A stretch of 64,000 nt of DNA from NCBI RefSeq assembly GCF_000473245.1, contig NC_022524.1, positions 830,501 to 894,500 of the forward strand. Reading direction: 5' to 3'. The notes below the pieces were generated by a model. That model was not told the origin of the DNA. It made no database searches and saw only the letters and a list, made by a program, of their open reading frames with translations. Below, in pieces: positions 17,174-25,878 of the stretch. This DNA is from Bacillus infantis NRRL B-14911. GTDB lineage: Bacteria > Bacillota > Bacilli > Bacillales > Cytobacillaceae. Each line of letters opens with the position of its first letter. The stretch's first letter is position 1. The translations under genes and the position numbers were made by a program.

Positions 17174-17974
17174 ATGAAGAGTCAGGACAAAAACGAAGAG
17201 CTGCTATCAGGAGGAAATGTCACAAACGTTTATCGTTCTGGAGATACAGTCCGGCGGGAAATGAAGCCTGATAGTAAAAACATCCAAAAGTTATTGCAGT
17301 ATTTAGAAAATAAAGGATTCAGCTTCGCACCGAGGTTTTTAGGCATTGACGAAAAAAATAGAGAGATCCTGAGCTTTATTGAAGGAGAAGCCGGCAATTA
17401 TCCTTTAAAAAAATATATGTGGTCTAATGATGCTTTAAAAGAGATTGCAGGAATGCTTCGGCTCTATCATGATGCTGTGAGCGATTTTCCAATTGATGAG
17501 AGCTGGCAGCCGATTGATAACACCCCTCAGCCGTTTGAGGTAGTGTGCCACAATGATTTTGCCGTTTATAATATTATTTTCAGGCACGAAAAGCCGGCAG
17601 GGATTATAGATTTTGACGTTGCTGCGCCCGGCCCGAGGCTTTGGGATATCGCTTATGCTCTTTACACTTGTGTTCCTTTAAGCAGACTGTACCATACGGA
17701 AACAGGTGAAGCAGTTTATTATGACCGGTCAAAGGATGCCGAACGCATAAAACAGAGGGTTGCATTATTTTTTCAATCCTATGGTATGGCTGGATTGGAA
17801 CATGGATATTTAGAGATGGTGCGGCTCCGGGTAGATGGGTTATGCAAAACCATAAGAAGGAAAGCTGCAGAGGGAGACAAGGCGTTTCAAAAGATGATTG
17901 ATGAAGGGCATCTTGAGCATTACCAGAAGGAACTTCAATTCATCCGTGAACATGGGGAAGAGTGGATCATGTGA
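17174..17974 (+). CDS. APH-family small-molecule phosphotransferase
   Basis: The 266-residue protein has the kinase-like fold with catalytic loop CHNDFAVYNIIF near residue 125 and the metal-binding IIDFDVAAPGPRLWDIAYAL near residue 142. The usual HGD is replaced by HND, as in several chromosomal relatives. The substrate is unknown; it may be an aminoglycoside, a sugar or a choline-like molecule. It has a strong ribosome binding site, a single-gene transcript and a terminator right after the stop. Confidence 0.8.
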   Translation: MKSQDKNEELLSGGNVTNVYRSGDTVRREMKPDSKNIQKLLQYLENKGFSFAPRFLGIDEKNREILSFIEGEAGNYPLKKYMWSNDALKEIAGMLRLYHDAVSDFPIDESWQPIDNTPQPFEVVCHNDFAVYNIIFRHEKPAGIIDFDVAAPGPRLWDIAYALYTCVPLSRLYHTETGEAVYYDRSKDAERIKQRVALFFQSYGMAGLEHGYLEMVRLRVDGLCKTIRRKAAEGDKAFQKMIDEGHLEHYQKELQFIREHGEEWIM

Positions 17975-17977
17975 GTG

Positions 17978-18012
17978 AAAAGCGCTAAGCCTGGCCGGTT
18001 TAGCGCTTTTAT
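17978..18012 (+). terminator. terminator after the phosphotransferase gene
   Basis: AAAAGCGCTAA pairs with TTAGCGCTTTT over 11 bp with a GC-rich loop, followed by ATTT. Confidence 0.9.
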
Positions 18013-18114
18013 TTAAAAAGTCCTGTAACAGCTTTAATTGAAATGAAACTTACCAGCTCTTTCGGGCGTATATCCACTGTAAAGGCTGATATAGAAATGC
18101 TGGGGAGATGCCAA

Positions 18115-18984
18115 ATGACCATCTATAAAAATGAACATGGCAAACGCACGCTGGAGAAGGATTATGAAGAGTATATAGGCACTTTGAGTTTTGATGTGGA
18201 AAGGATATTTGTGGATACCAGCTATGGAAGGACACATGTCCTTGCTGCCGGGCCAAAGGAGGCGAAGCCTGTATTTATTTTTCAGGGAGGCAATTGCATC
18301 AATCCGATGACACTGTCGTGGTTCTCCTCATTAGCGGACAGCTATCGGATTTATGCCCCTGATACCATCGGACACCCGGGATTCAGCGCAGAAGCAAGGA
18401 TTTCAGCTCAGGATGATAGTTTTCCGAAATGGGTAAAAGAGCTGATGGATCATTTCCAGCTCAGCAGATGCGCCTTTGTCGGTCCTTCTTATGGCGGAGG
18501 AATCATTATGAGGATCGCAGCCTATATGCCCGGCCTGATTGACTGCGCAGTGCTGGTGTCTCCGGCAGGAATCAGCCTTGGGTCCAAGACCCGGATGATT
18601 AAGGATATTTTACTGCCGATGGTGGCCTTTAAGGCTTTTTCTTCGGAAGCACAGCTGGATAAGCTCACTGGTATTATGTCTGGCGGTTCGATGAAAGTGC
18701 GGGATAAAGAGATTATCGGTCATGTGTTCAAATATGTGAAACTCGAACAGGATATGCCGAAGATAACGGAGCGTCATGAGTTGGCGGGATACCAGGCGCC
18801 GACCCTGGTTATAGCGGGAAAAAAAGACGTCTTTTTTCCTGAGCAAAGTCTTAACCCGGCAGCAAAAAAAATCATTTCAAATCTAACCGACTTTAAGGCA
18901 TATGAAATGGGGCATTTTCCTTCTGAGGAATATTTGATTAAGATCAACGAGGATATTACAGCGTTTTTAAGTGCTTATTATTAG
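18115..18984 (+). CDS. alpha/beta hydrolase
   Basis: ATG 18115 is chosen because CTGGGGAGA lies seven bases upstream, whereas the farther ATG at 18043 has no ribosome binding site. The 289-residue protein has the catalytic triad of the fold: nucleophile Ser in GPSYGGG near residue 125, Asp in GKKDVFFP near 245 and His in MGHFPSEE near 270. The oxyanion segment is FQGGNCIN. It is probably a cytoplasmic esterase-like enzyme of unknown substrate. The DUF2691 gene follows 10 bp later. Confidence 0.85.
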   Translation: MTIYKNEHGKRTLEKDYEEYIGTLSFDVERIFVDTSYGRTHVLAAGPKEAKPVFIFQGGNCINPMTLSWFSSLADSYRIYAPDTIGHPGFSAEARISAQDDSFPKWVKELMDHFQLSRCAFVGPSYGGGIIMRIAAYMPGLIDCAVLVSPAGISLGSKTRMIKDILLPMVAFKAFSSEAQLDKLTGIMSGGSMKVRDKEIIGHVFKYVKLEQDMPKITERHELAGYQAPTLVIAGKKDVFFPEQSLNPAAKKIISNLTDFKAYEMGHFPSEEYLIKINEDITAFLSAYY

Positions 18985-18994
18985 GAGGGGCCAC

Positions 18995-19456
18995 ATGATA
19001 AGAGGGATGACTTTTGAAATTCCCAATGAATATGGCCGGTTTCTTTTTGAGATTCTGCTGGCGCTGAAAGCTTCCAGCTTTGAGTGGATGATTGCTGGTG
19101 AGGAAGGTTATTTTATAGAAAACGGAGAGCTGGGCAGAGAGCTTTTCCCGGAAAATAAAATGGTCATGGCAGGCGGGGATCTGATGCTGTATCTCAGCCC
19201 TTACACCTGCTATCTCATTTTTGCCGACTTAAAGGCTTTTCCAAAAGGAAAGGCTGCTGATGATATCCGGACCTATAAAGATTTCTTGAAAAGTGATTGC
19301 CAAATAGCAATTCTCATTGTGGACAGCTCTTATACCGCTGTTTATTGCAAGGATAGGGAGAGGACAGAAAGGCTTTACCGTTTTTGCAGGGAGCGATTCT
19401 CGAATGCGGAATATATTAAGGATGAAAATGATAGAAATGAGCTTGCTGTGTGGTGA
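18995..19456 (+). CDS. DUF2691 family protein
   Basis: ATG 18995 follows AGGAGGGG, better than the earlier ATG that overlaps the hydrolase gene. The 153-residue protein starts MIRGMTFEIPNEYGRFLFEI and ends DENDRNELAVW, both typical of DUF2691 proteins of Bacillaceae. Function is unknown; it is soluble. It is likely co-transcribed with the hydrolase gene 10 bp upstream. Confidence 0.8.
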   Translation: MIRGMTFEIPNEYGRFLFEILLALKASSFEWMIAGEEGYFIENGELGRELFPENKMVMAGGDLMLYLSPYTCYLIFADLKAFPKGKAADDIRTYKDFLKSDCQIAILIVDSSYTAVYCKDRERTERLYRFCRERFSNAEYIKDENDRNELAVW

Positions 19457-19460
19457 TTAG

Positions 19461-19506
19461 AAGCTGGATGCCTGCCTTGAAAAAGGGCAGGCATCCAGCT
19501 TTTTTT
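19461..19506 (+). terminator. terminator after the DUF2691 gene
   Basis: AAGCTGGATGCCTGCC pairs with GGCAGGCATCCAGCTT over 16 bp, followed by a T run. Confidence 0.95.
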
Positions 19507-19560
19507 GAGCCAAGGGACCTGTCCCCCTGGCTCTAACCAAGGGGACAGGTCATTGGCTTA
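19504..19560. repeat. dispersed GGGGACAG palindrome, two partial copies
   Basis: TTGAGCCAAGGGACCTGTCCC is followed by CCTGGCTC and then a second, degraded copy (CCAAGGGGACAGGTCATTGGC). It is the same family as the elements at 3307, 5724 and 40274. Confidence 0.7.
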
Positions 19561-19646
19561 TTTAAGAATTATTTAAGATTTCCATAAGCCCCGGTTTAGA
19601 AATTCTCTGTACGATGTTCACAGAGTCAATTGAAGGAGGATTGGTT

Positions 19647-20066
19647 ATGAAAGAGGGTTCTTTAAGGTTTCGGGCCGGGGGGATGGCTTTTGTGGTGTTT
19701 TCGATTTTGTTTGCGGTGTGTGTCCTGACACAGCTGTATATTGCGGGGATGGCGGTGTTTGTAAATCCGGCAAGCTGGATGAGGCATGTCAGGTTTGTTC
19801 ACCTTTTTGGTTTTTTTCTCCCGCTTTTAATGCTTATCTCGGCTTTTGTTGGCAGACTGCCGCGTTCTATTTTGGTTCAGGTGCTGGGTGTGATGCTGTC
19901 GATTTTTTTAATGTATTTTACAGCGAATATAACGGGTACGCTGCCATGGGCAGGGGCGCTGCATCCGGTTATAGCGGTGATTATTTTAATTCAGTCGCTG
20001 CTGATAGTGAAGAGTGCCTGGGGATTGTTATTCCTTAAGCATAAAGGGGAGGATGTTGAAGAATGA
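19647..20066 (+). CDS. four-helix membrane protein, DUF6220-like
   Basis: ATG 19647 is chosen because GAAGGAGGA lies eight bases upstream. The 139-residue protein has about four membrane helices, with a conserved-looking His/Arg cluster (WMRHVRFVHLFGFFLPLL) between the first two. I associate it with DUF6220; function unknown. The next gene overlaps by 4 bp. Confidence 0.7.
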   Translation: MKEGSLRFRAGGMAFVVFSILFAVCVLTQLYIAGMAVFVNPASWMRHVRFVHLFGFFLPLLMLISAFVGRLPRSILVQVLGVMLSIFLMYFTANITGTLPWAGALHPVIAVIILIQSLLIVKSAWGLLFLKHKGEDVEE

Positions 20067-20257
20067 GGGGTTTTGCAGCTATGCTGCTTGGCATTGTGGG
20101 CGGTTTTATTGTTGGGATTGCGTTGTCGAGTGTAATCGGGATCATCAGCATGGGTTTGTTCAGCCAGCCGTTTGGGATTAAATATCTCCCTTATTTTACA
20201 GCTGTCATCTGTGCAGTGCTTGTACCTGTGATGGACCGCAGAAGCCTGAAGAATTAA
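20063..20257 (+). CDS. small two-helix membrane protein, DUF5957-like
   Basis: The 64-residue product has two membrane helices (about residues 3-30 and 40-57). MLLGIVGGFIVGIALSSVIG and the later LPYFTAVICAVLVP are typical of DUF5957. It overlaps the previous membrane-protein gene (ATGA), indicating coupled translation and possibly a complex. Confidence 0.75.
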   Translation: MRGFAAMLLGIVGGFIVGIALSSVIGIISMGLFSQPFGIKYLPYFTAVICAVLVPVMDRRSLKN

Positions 20258-20267
20258 AGATAATAGG

Positions 20268-20294
20268 AAGGCTGTCAGGGGAATCTTGACAGCC
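20268..20294. repeat. inverted repeat upstream of the two-component operon
   Basis: GGCTGTCA and TGACAGCC are perfect 8-bp arms around a nine-base loop. There is no T run, so it could be a weak hairpin or an operator rather than a terminator. It lies about 55-80 bp before the sensor kinase start. Confidence 0.4.
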
Positions 20295-20349
20295 GGCCGC
20301 TATATATGTGGAAATTAGGATAAACTGGATCAGGAGAGCAGGTGAATAA

Positions 20350-21435
20350 ATGTCGATAAGAAAAAGGCTAATCTTGTCCAATGTCGGGATGATTCTGATT
20401 CCGGTCCTCAGCTTGCTGCTGGTAGAGGTTATTGCGGGATATTTATTTTTTTATCTATTCAACGGGAAGCCTGAGGGGCGGGATCTGCAGCTGTTCCTGA
20501 CTGCCCGGTTTGCGGCAGTGATTGTGATCCTTGTGCTGACCAATGCAATACTGACTTATTTTGTATCAAAGAGCATTCTTGTGCCAATCCGGAAACTGTC
20601 TGAGGCGGCCGGAAAAATCAGTGAAGGAAATCTGGAATACAGTGTGAAATCCAGCAGCCGGGATGAACTGGGGCAGCTGTCCAATACATTTGAAGACATG
20701 AGGCTGAAGCTGAAGGAAGCTGAGCGCATGCAGAAGCAGTATGAAAGAAACCGGCAGGAGCTCATCGCCAGCATTTCGCATGATCTGAAAACACCTTTAA
20801 CCTCAATCAAAGGCTATGTGAGCGGGATTCAGGACGGCATAGCAGGAACTCCCGAAAAGCTGGAGCGGTATATGAACAAAATCAGCAGGAATGCCAATGA
20901 TATGGACGCCTTGATTGATGAGCTGTTTTTATATTCGAAGCTGGACCTGGAGCAGATGCCCTTTCATTTTGAAAAAGTGAGGCTTGATTCCTTTTTTGCC
21001 GATTATATTGAGGAGCTGTCATATAAGATGGAAAGGGAAAATGGGCGTGCAGAGCTGATTTTAGAAGGGGAGCAGAGCTTTCTCGCTGAAGCCGACCGGG
21101 AAAAGCTGAACAGGGCTGTTATGAACATTACGCAAAACAGCCTGAAATACATGGACAAAACATCTAAACGGATTCAGATCAGGCTGACTTCGGGGACGGA
21201 AGATCTAGAGGTTGAAATCAAGGATAACGGGGCCGGCATCGGTAAAGAGGATCTTCCCCGCATATTTGACAGCTTCTACCGTACTGATGCATCCCGCAAT
21301 TCGGCGACAGGCGGCAGCGGACTCGGCCTTTCAATTGCCAGGAAAATCATTGAAGGGCATGGCGGGAGGATTTGGGCAGCCAGTGAGCCGGGGAAAGGAA
21401 CAAGCATTCATTTTACATTGAAAAAGGTGAAGTAA
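20350..21435 (+). CDS. sensor histidine kinase
   Basis: The 361-residue protein has two membrane helices (about residues 10-35 and 50-72) with a short outer loop, a HAMP domain (SILVPIRKLSEAAGKISEGN), the HisKA phospho-acceptor in SISHDLKTPLTSIKGY near residue 145, and a HATPase with N box (QNSLKY), G1 (DNGAGIG) and G2 (GGSGLGLSI). The small outer loop suggests it senses within the membrane or through a partner. It precedes its response regulator gene with no gap (TAAATG), the reverse of the usual order. Signal unknown. Confidence 0.92.
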   Translation: MSIRKRLILSNVGMILIPVLSLLLVEVIAGYLFFYLFNGKPEGRDLQLFLTARFAAVIVILVLTNAILTYFVSKSILVPIRKLSEAAGKISEGNLEYSVKSSSRDELGQLSNTFEDMRLKLKEAERMQKQYERNRQELIASISHDLKTPLTSIKGYVSGIQDGIAGTPEKLERYMNKISRNANDMDALIDELFLYSKLDLEQMPFHFEKVRLDSFFADYIEELSYKMERENGRAELILEGEQSFLAEADREKLNRAVMNITQNSLKYMDKTSKRIQIRLTSGTEDLEVEIKDNGAGIGKEDLPRIFDSFYRTDASRNSATGGSGLGLSIARKIIEGHGGRIWAASEPGKGTSIHFTLKKVK

Positions 21436-22119
21436 ATGAAAAGGATACTGATTATAGAAGATGAGACGGATATTGCCGAGCTGGAGCGGGATTATTTGGA
21501 AGTGAGCGGCTTTGACAGCGATATTGCTTCCAATGGCGAGGAAGGGCTGAGGCTGGCTAAGACAAATGAATACAGCCTGATCCTGCTGGATTTAATGCTT
21601 CCGGGGATTGATGGCTTCCAGCTATGCAGGGAAATGAGAGAATTCCTGGACATCCCGATCCTGATGGTGACTGCGCGCAAGGAGGATATTGATAAAATCA
21701 GGGGCTTTGACCGGGGCGCGGATGATTATATTGTGAAGCCGTTCAATCCGAATGAGCTTGTCGCCAGGGTTAAGGCGCATACAGCCAGATATGACCGGGT
21801 GATCAGCCGCCAGCCGGAGAAGCGGGAGGTACGGAAGAGAGGGCTGGTGATGGATGCCGATTCACGGCGGGTGTATGCAGATGGAGAAGAGAAGGTGTTC
21901 ACGGCAAAGGAATTCGATCTGCTGTGGTTCCTTGCTTCAAACCCGGACAGAGTTTTCTCGAAGGAGCATCTGTTTGAGCGGATTTGGGGCTATGATTCCC
22001 TGGGTGATATCACGACCGTCACCGTTCATATTAGGAAAATACGCGAGAAAATTGAAAAAGATCCATCGAGTCCGGAGTATATTGAAACGATATGGGGAAT
22101 GGGGTATCGGTTTAAATGA
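21436..22119 (+). CDS. OmpR-family response regulator
   Basis: The 227-residue protein has a receiver domain with phosphorylated Asp in LILLDLMLPGIDGF (about residue 52), the conserved acidic pair near residue 8-10 and Lys in DDYIVKPF, then a winged-helix DNA-binding domain ending GMGYRFK. It starts immediately after the kinase stop codon. Target genes are unknown; the two membrane-protein genes upstream are candidates by position only. Confidence 0.93.
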   Translation: MKRILIIEDETDIAELERDYLEVSGFDSDIASNGEEGLRLAKTNEYSLILLDLMLPGIDGFQLCREMREFLDIPILMVTARKEDIDKIRGFDRGADDYIVKPFNPNELVARVKAHTARYDRVISRQPEKREVRKRGLVMDADSRRVYADGEEKVFTAKEFDLLWFLASNPDRVFSKEHLFERIWGYDSLGDITTVTVHIRKIREKIEKDPSSPEYIETIWGMGYRFK

Positions 22120-22229
22120 GGGTGTGGGGAGAAAATGATGGGGCACCTTTTTTGCGCTTAAGGGTGAAAAGATTGACATAGTCTAGTTTCAAGTGACTAT
22201 CTTATAATAGAGTAAGGGGAGGTGAGAAA

Positions 22230-22584
22230 ATGACGGAAGAAAGATTTGACCGACTTGAAGGAATGCTAACGCAGCTGCTTACAAAGGTAGCCAATATGCA
22301 AACCGTTCAACAGGAGCACAGCGAAATTTGACTCAATTGGTAGGAAGTTTGATCCTATTGACGAGAATTTGACTCAATTGATAGGAAGTTTTTATTCCAT
22401 TGAAAATAAGTTTGACTCCATTGATAGACGCTTTGACGTTATTGGAGCAAGAATGGATAGCACTGATGCAAAAATTGATGGTCACCATAAAGAAGTAATG
22501 GACCGATTCAATAAATTGGAACTGGATCAGGACTTTATTCGGGAAAAAGCTTCACGTAATGAAAGAGCTGGAGCTTATTATTAA
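22230..22584 (+). pseudogene. coiled-coil protein gene with an apparent frameshift
   Basis: GGGGAGGTGAG precedes ATG 22230, which reads MTEERFDRLEGMLTQLLTK and stops at 22331. The frame one base over is open from before 22320 and continues AKFDSIGRKFDPIDENLTQL into the heptad-like FDSIDRRFDVIGARMDSTD and ends at 22584. Joining the two frames yields about 117 residues of continuous coiled coil, so I read a one-base indel near 22315-22325. The repeat AATTTGACTCAATTG(A/G)TAGGA occurs twice (22324 and 22370) and may have promoted it. Function unknown. Confidence 0.6.
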
Positions 22585-22766
22585 AAGGAGGCTTTATTTA
22601 TAATCTCTATTCGCACTTTCTTTACCCCTCAATAAATAACTTTCTCTTGTAAGCAATACTCCTCTGTTTTGTTTCACTGAAATATATTCCTCTACAATAA
22701 AAATCAACACAGTCAATTAAGTACGGGGCTTTAATTGAATATAAAGTTTAATACTAGTCTAAAAAA
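22585..22766. other. AT-rich intergenic region, nothing assigned
   Basis: No supported gene. It separates the frameshifted coiled-coil gene from the minus-strand xylosidase terminator. Confidence 0.5.
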
Positions 22767-22800
22767 ACTCCGCCTGGCTGATGGCAGCAAGCGGAGTATT
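22767..22800 (-). terminator. terminator of the xylR-xynB transcript
   Basis: ACTCCGC pairs with GCGGAGT around an inner CTGGC/GCAG pairing. On the minus strand it is followed by seven T residues. Confidence 0.75.
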
Positions 22801-22825
22801 TTGTGATTCGGATCCTTAATTTTGG

Positions 22826-22913
22826 GCCATGGGGTCTGTCCCCATGGCTCCTCCCCATGGCTCCTTCCCATGGCTCCTTAATTTTGAGCCAAGGGACCTG
22901 ACCCCATGGCCCG
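22826..22913. repeat. cluster of dispersed GGGGACAG/CCATGGC palindromes
   Basis: Three or four degenerate copies: GGGCCATGGGGTCTGTCCCC is followed by repeated CCATGGCTCCT segments and GAGCCAAGGGACCTGACCCC. They overlap the 3' end of the xylosidase gene, whose stop codon lies inside the last copy. Confidence 0.7.
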
Positions 22914-24509
22914 ATAAACAAAATAATCAAAATCAGCGTGAAGCTTTTGACCGGATGTGTCCTGGCATTGCATGCCGACGAATGCGCCGGTGAAGAAGCC
23001 GCCTCCGTTGATGTAGTCGTCTGAGAGTTTGTAGGACTCCAGGGTGACTGGGACTTCGGTCCAGCTGTTTCCGTCGAAGGAATAGGAATAGCGGTAAGTG
23101 TTAGTGCTTACATTTACGCGCAGGTAAACATAATCTGCTTCGTCCGGAACGGTGATTGGGCTGTCCTGGAGCGGCTGGCTGAATGTGAAGTTGTCGCAGA
23201 CTGTCAAGTCGAGAATGCGGCCTTTTTCTTCATGCCAGGTGATCTGCAGGGCTGTCCAGTTCTGAGTATTATAGTAGTTTACGAGTCCGGCAGCCTGCTG
23301 GAATGTGTCAGGATTGAAGGCCACTTTTGTTTCGGCCGTGAAATTGAAATGCTGCCAGCGCCTTGCAATATGTGCTTGCGTAAATTTGGATGTTAGAGAT
23401 TCCCGTCCATAAAGGCGCAGATGCCCAGGGTTGTCTTTTAATGAAACGATCTCTTCACCGAGCGGAATTCTTAGTGATTGGAAGTGAAGATTCAAAGTTT
23501 CAGAGCTGAAATCATCTTTCTCATCAAAATCCTTCTCCCATTTGACTTCCTCGATGGCTGGTCCTTCGATTTCGACAGATGGCTGATTGCCTCCGACCAC
23601 ATATGGCCAGTCGTTTTTCCATTCGAGGCGCTGGATGGCAGTCTCCCTTCCTAGCGGACAATAGCCGCGCGGATCGAGGAGCGCTTTATTTTCCTGCGGC
23701 AATGGGCGGCCGGTCAGGTGCACAAGGAACCATTCGTCTGTATGTGTCTGTACAATCGAAGCATGTCCGGCTTTCTGCAGCGGATTCCTTGGATACGGGA
23801 ATGACGTGATCAGCGGGTTGTCAGGATGCACTTCATATGGCCCCCACAGATCTTTTGAGCGGGCAATGGTTGCCTGGTGATCGTATTTTGTTCCTCCTTC
23901 AGCTGTGAGGAGGTAATAATAGCCGTTCATCTTATAAAGATGAGGCGCTTCAGTCAGTTTAATATCGGTGCCTTTGAAAATGACCTCTTTTTTGCCGACA
24001 AGCTTCTGTTCCTCAACACTGAATTCCTGCAGGACGATACCATAGAAGTTATGGTTGCCGACCCGGTGATCCCACATCATGTTGACGAAATATTTCTTCC
24101 CGTCCTCATCATGGAATAAAGAAGGATCAAAGCCTGAGCTGTTCATGTAGACAGGCTCGGACCATTCGCCATCAATCTTGTCGCAGGTGACGAGATAGTT
24201 GTGGCTGTCTTTCCATTGGCCGTCAACGACTTTGACATCTGTGTAGATCAGCCAGAATTTATCATCATGGTAGGACAGGGCAGGGGCCCAGATGCCGCCG
24301 GAGTCAGGATTGCCCATCATATTCAATTGGCTGAGGCGGTTGAGCGGGCGGGAGATGAGCCGCCAGTTTTTAAGGTCGTTGGAGTGATAGATCCCGACGC
24401 CAGGGAACCATTCAAATGTAGAAACGGCAATATAATAATCTTCGCCTGCACGGCAAATGCTTGGATCAGGGTTAAAGCCTGTTAATATCGGATTTTGAAT
24501 GATTGTCAT
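22878..24509 (-). CDS. xynB: beta-xylosidase, glycoside hydrolase family 43
   Basis: The 543-residue enzyme has the five-bladed GH43 propeller: catalytic base Asp15 in NPDPS, the pKa-modulating Asp near 128 in SSGFDPSLF and the acid Glu near 187 in [10 protein letters not shown]-terminal beta-sandwich (about residues 325-535) completes the subfamily 11 type seen in B. subtilis XynB. No signal peptide, so it is intracellular and splits imported xylobiose and xylo-oligosaccharides to xylose. It lies 27 bp downstream of xylR on the same strand, with an AGGAGAGG ribosome binding site, so it is co-transcribed with the repressor. Its C terminus is formed by a dispersed repeat. Confidence 0.93.
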   Translation of the reverse strand: MTIIQNPILTGFNPDPSICRAGEDYYIAVSTFEWFPGVGIYHSNDLKNWRLISRPLNRLSQLNMMGNPDSGGIWAPALSYHDDKFWLIYTDVKVVDGQWKDSHNYLVTCDKIDGEWSEPVYMNSSGFDPSLFHDEDGKKYFVNMMWDHRVGNHNFYGIVLQEFSVEEQKLVGKKEVIFKGTDIKLTEAPHLYKMNGYYYLLTAEGGTKYDHQATIARSKDLWGPYEVHPDNPLITSFPYPRNPLQKAGHASIVQTHTDEWFLVHLTGRPLPQENKALLDPRGYCPLGRETAIQRLEWKNDWPYVVGGNQPSVEIEGPAIEEVKWEKDFDEKDDFSSETLNLHFQSLRIPLGEEIVSLKDNPGHLRLYGRESLTSKFTQAHIARRWQHFNFTAETKVAFNPDTFQQAAGLVNYYNTQNWTALQITWHEEKGRILDLTVCDNFTFSQPLQDSPITVPDEADYVYLRVNVSTNTYRYSYSFDGNSWTEVPVTLESYKLSDDYINGGGFFTGAFVGMQCQDTSGQKLHADFDYFVYRAMGSGPLAQN

Positions 24510-24536
24510 TGTACAGCACCTCTCCTGGATATAATA

Positions 24537-25721
24537 TTAGACTTCCTGGATATCGATGGTCAGGAAGTTTTCGCTTGCATAAGCGGCCGCTCCCAATGCA
24601 GCAGCATGGGTGGATAACTGGGAAAAATCAATCTTAAGATCCTTTTTGTGAGTGGAAAGCGCATGGACCAGCTTCTTCTTCAGCGGTTCCTCCAGCCACT
24701 TGGAAGAAGAGGCGAGGCGGTTGCCGATGATAACCTGCTCAGGGTTGAAGATATTGATGATATTATTGATTCCCACCCCGATGTAGCCGCCGATCCCTTC
24801 GAAAATACGGATGACCCCGGCATCCCCGTTTTCAGCCAGTTCATTCAGGCTTTCAAGTGAAAGCTTCTGCCCATCCTCCGGCTGGATTTCATTCCTTGAC
24901 GCAGATTCGACCAATGCTTTTTCAGAAGCATAAAGCTCCCAGCAGCCCTGGTTGCCGCATCGGCATACAGGTCCGCCCGTTTCAATTGTCATATGGCCAA
25001 GTTCACCGGAGAATCCATTATTTCCTTTATAAAGCTCTCCGTTTAAAATGAGGCCGACGCCAATTCCGATGCCGATGCTTACATAGATGATATTATTGGC
25101 TTCCTGGCCGGCACCGAATTTCTTCTCTCCATATGCCCCTGCATTAGCTTCATTTTCAATCAGGATGGGAACATTGTACTTCTCTGTCATCACTGATTTC
25201 AGGTCGATATGCCGCCAATTCAGGTTGGGTGCAAGGAGGATTTCGCCTTCCGTGCTGACGGTGCCTGGCACGCCGATGCCGATCCCGACCAGTCCATAAC
25301 GGCTTTTCGGCATTGAACCGATCAGGGTATCGACAATTTTGAATAGCTCTTCTTTTATTTCGTCAAAAGTCAGGTCATTGAACTTTATCAGTTCCTCACT
25401 GCAGATTTTTCCCTGAAGGTCGGTCAGGATCCCAAGAATATAGTTGACGCCGATGTCAATGCCGATGGAATAGCCGGCAACCTGGTTGAAGAGCAGCATA
25501 ACAGGCCTGCGCCCGCCGCTTGAAACACCTGGCCCTGATTCAAGGATCAGGCCTTCACTGAGCAGCTCGCTCACCTGGGAGGAGACGGTCCCTTTATTCA
25601 ATCCGGTCAGGTTGGCGATATCCGCCCTTGAAATAGGGGTATACTCCTGGATGGTCTGCAGAACTAACGACTTATTGCCTTTTTTTACAACATGCTGGTT
25701 GTAGGTCTGGGTCAGCCTCAT
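24537..25721 (-). CDS. xylR: xylose-responsive ROK-family repressor XylR
   Basis: The start chosen is the ATG for MRLTQTYNQ (394 residues) because TGGAGC lies nine bases upstream; the ATG at 25769 would sit at the promoter's own transcription start. The protein has an N-terminal winged helix (ISRADIANLTGLNKGTVSSQ) and the ROK domain with ATP-like loop GIDIGVNYILG and zinc motif CRCGNQGCWE. It closely matches Bacillus XylR, which binds xylO and is released by xylose. xynB follows in the same operon. An operator lies within its own promoter, so it is autoregulated and controls the divergent transporter. Confidence 0.95.
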   Translation of the reverse strand: MRLTQTYNQHVVKKGNKSLVLQTIQEYTPISRADIANLTGLNKGTVSSQVSELLSEGLILESGPGVSSGGRRPVMLLFNQVAGYSIGIDIGVNYILGILTDLQGKICSEELIKFNDLTFDEIKEELFKIVDTLIGSMPKSRYGLVGIGIGVPGTVSTEGEILLAPNLNWRHIDLKSVMTEKYNVPILIENEANAGAYGEKKFGAGQEANNIIYVSIGIGIGVGLILNGELYKGNNGFSGELGHMTIETGGPVCRCGNQGCWELYASEKALVESASRNEIQPEDGQKLSLESLNELAENGDAGVIRIFEGIGGYIGVGINNIINIFNPEQVIIGNRLASSSKWLEEPLKKKLVHALSTHKKDLKIDFSQLSTHAAALGAAAYASENFLTIDIQEV

Positions 25722-25774
25722 TTTTAAAAGCTCCATTTCGTTTTGTTTTCCTAAGTGTACCATTTTCATTTTAT

Positions 25775-25803
25775 ATTATAAACTTAGTTTATCCGCTAGA
25801 CAA
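25775..25803 (-). promoter_or_regulatory. xylR promoter
   Basis: On the minus strand TTGTCT (25803-25798) and TATAAT (25780-25775) are separated by exactly 17 bp. The xylO site fills the spacer, so bound XylR would block RNA polymerase. Confidence 0.75.
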
Positions 25804-25808
25804 ACATT
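25784..25808. promoter_or_regulatory. xylO operator between xylR and the transporter operon
   Basis: TTAGTTTAT-N7-ACAAACATT matches the Bacillus xylO pattern (TTAGTTTGT-N7-ACAAACTAA), with the same 7-bp spacer. It lies between the -35 and -10 of xylR, and its right arm overlaps TAGACA at 25797-25802, the likely -35 of the divergent plus-strand promoter. Confidence 0.8.
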
Positions 25809-25878
25809 CTTTGAGATGGTAATCTATGTTTAGTAACAAATCTCGGTTTCAAAATAAAGAATATTGGGGGTATTTAGT

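Noticed and set aside
22178-22216. TTGACA/TATAAT promoter before the coiled-coil gene
   Set aside because: The two hexamers are 24 bp apart, too far for a normal sigma-A promoter; the TAGTC...GACTA inverted repeat between them may matter but could not be assigned.
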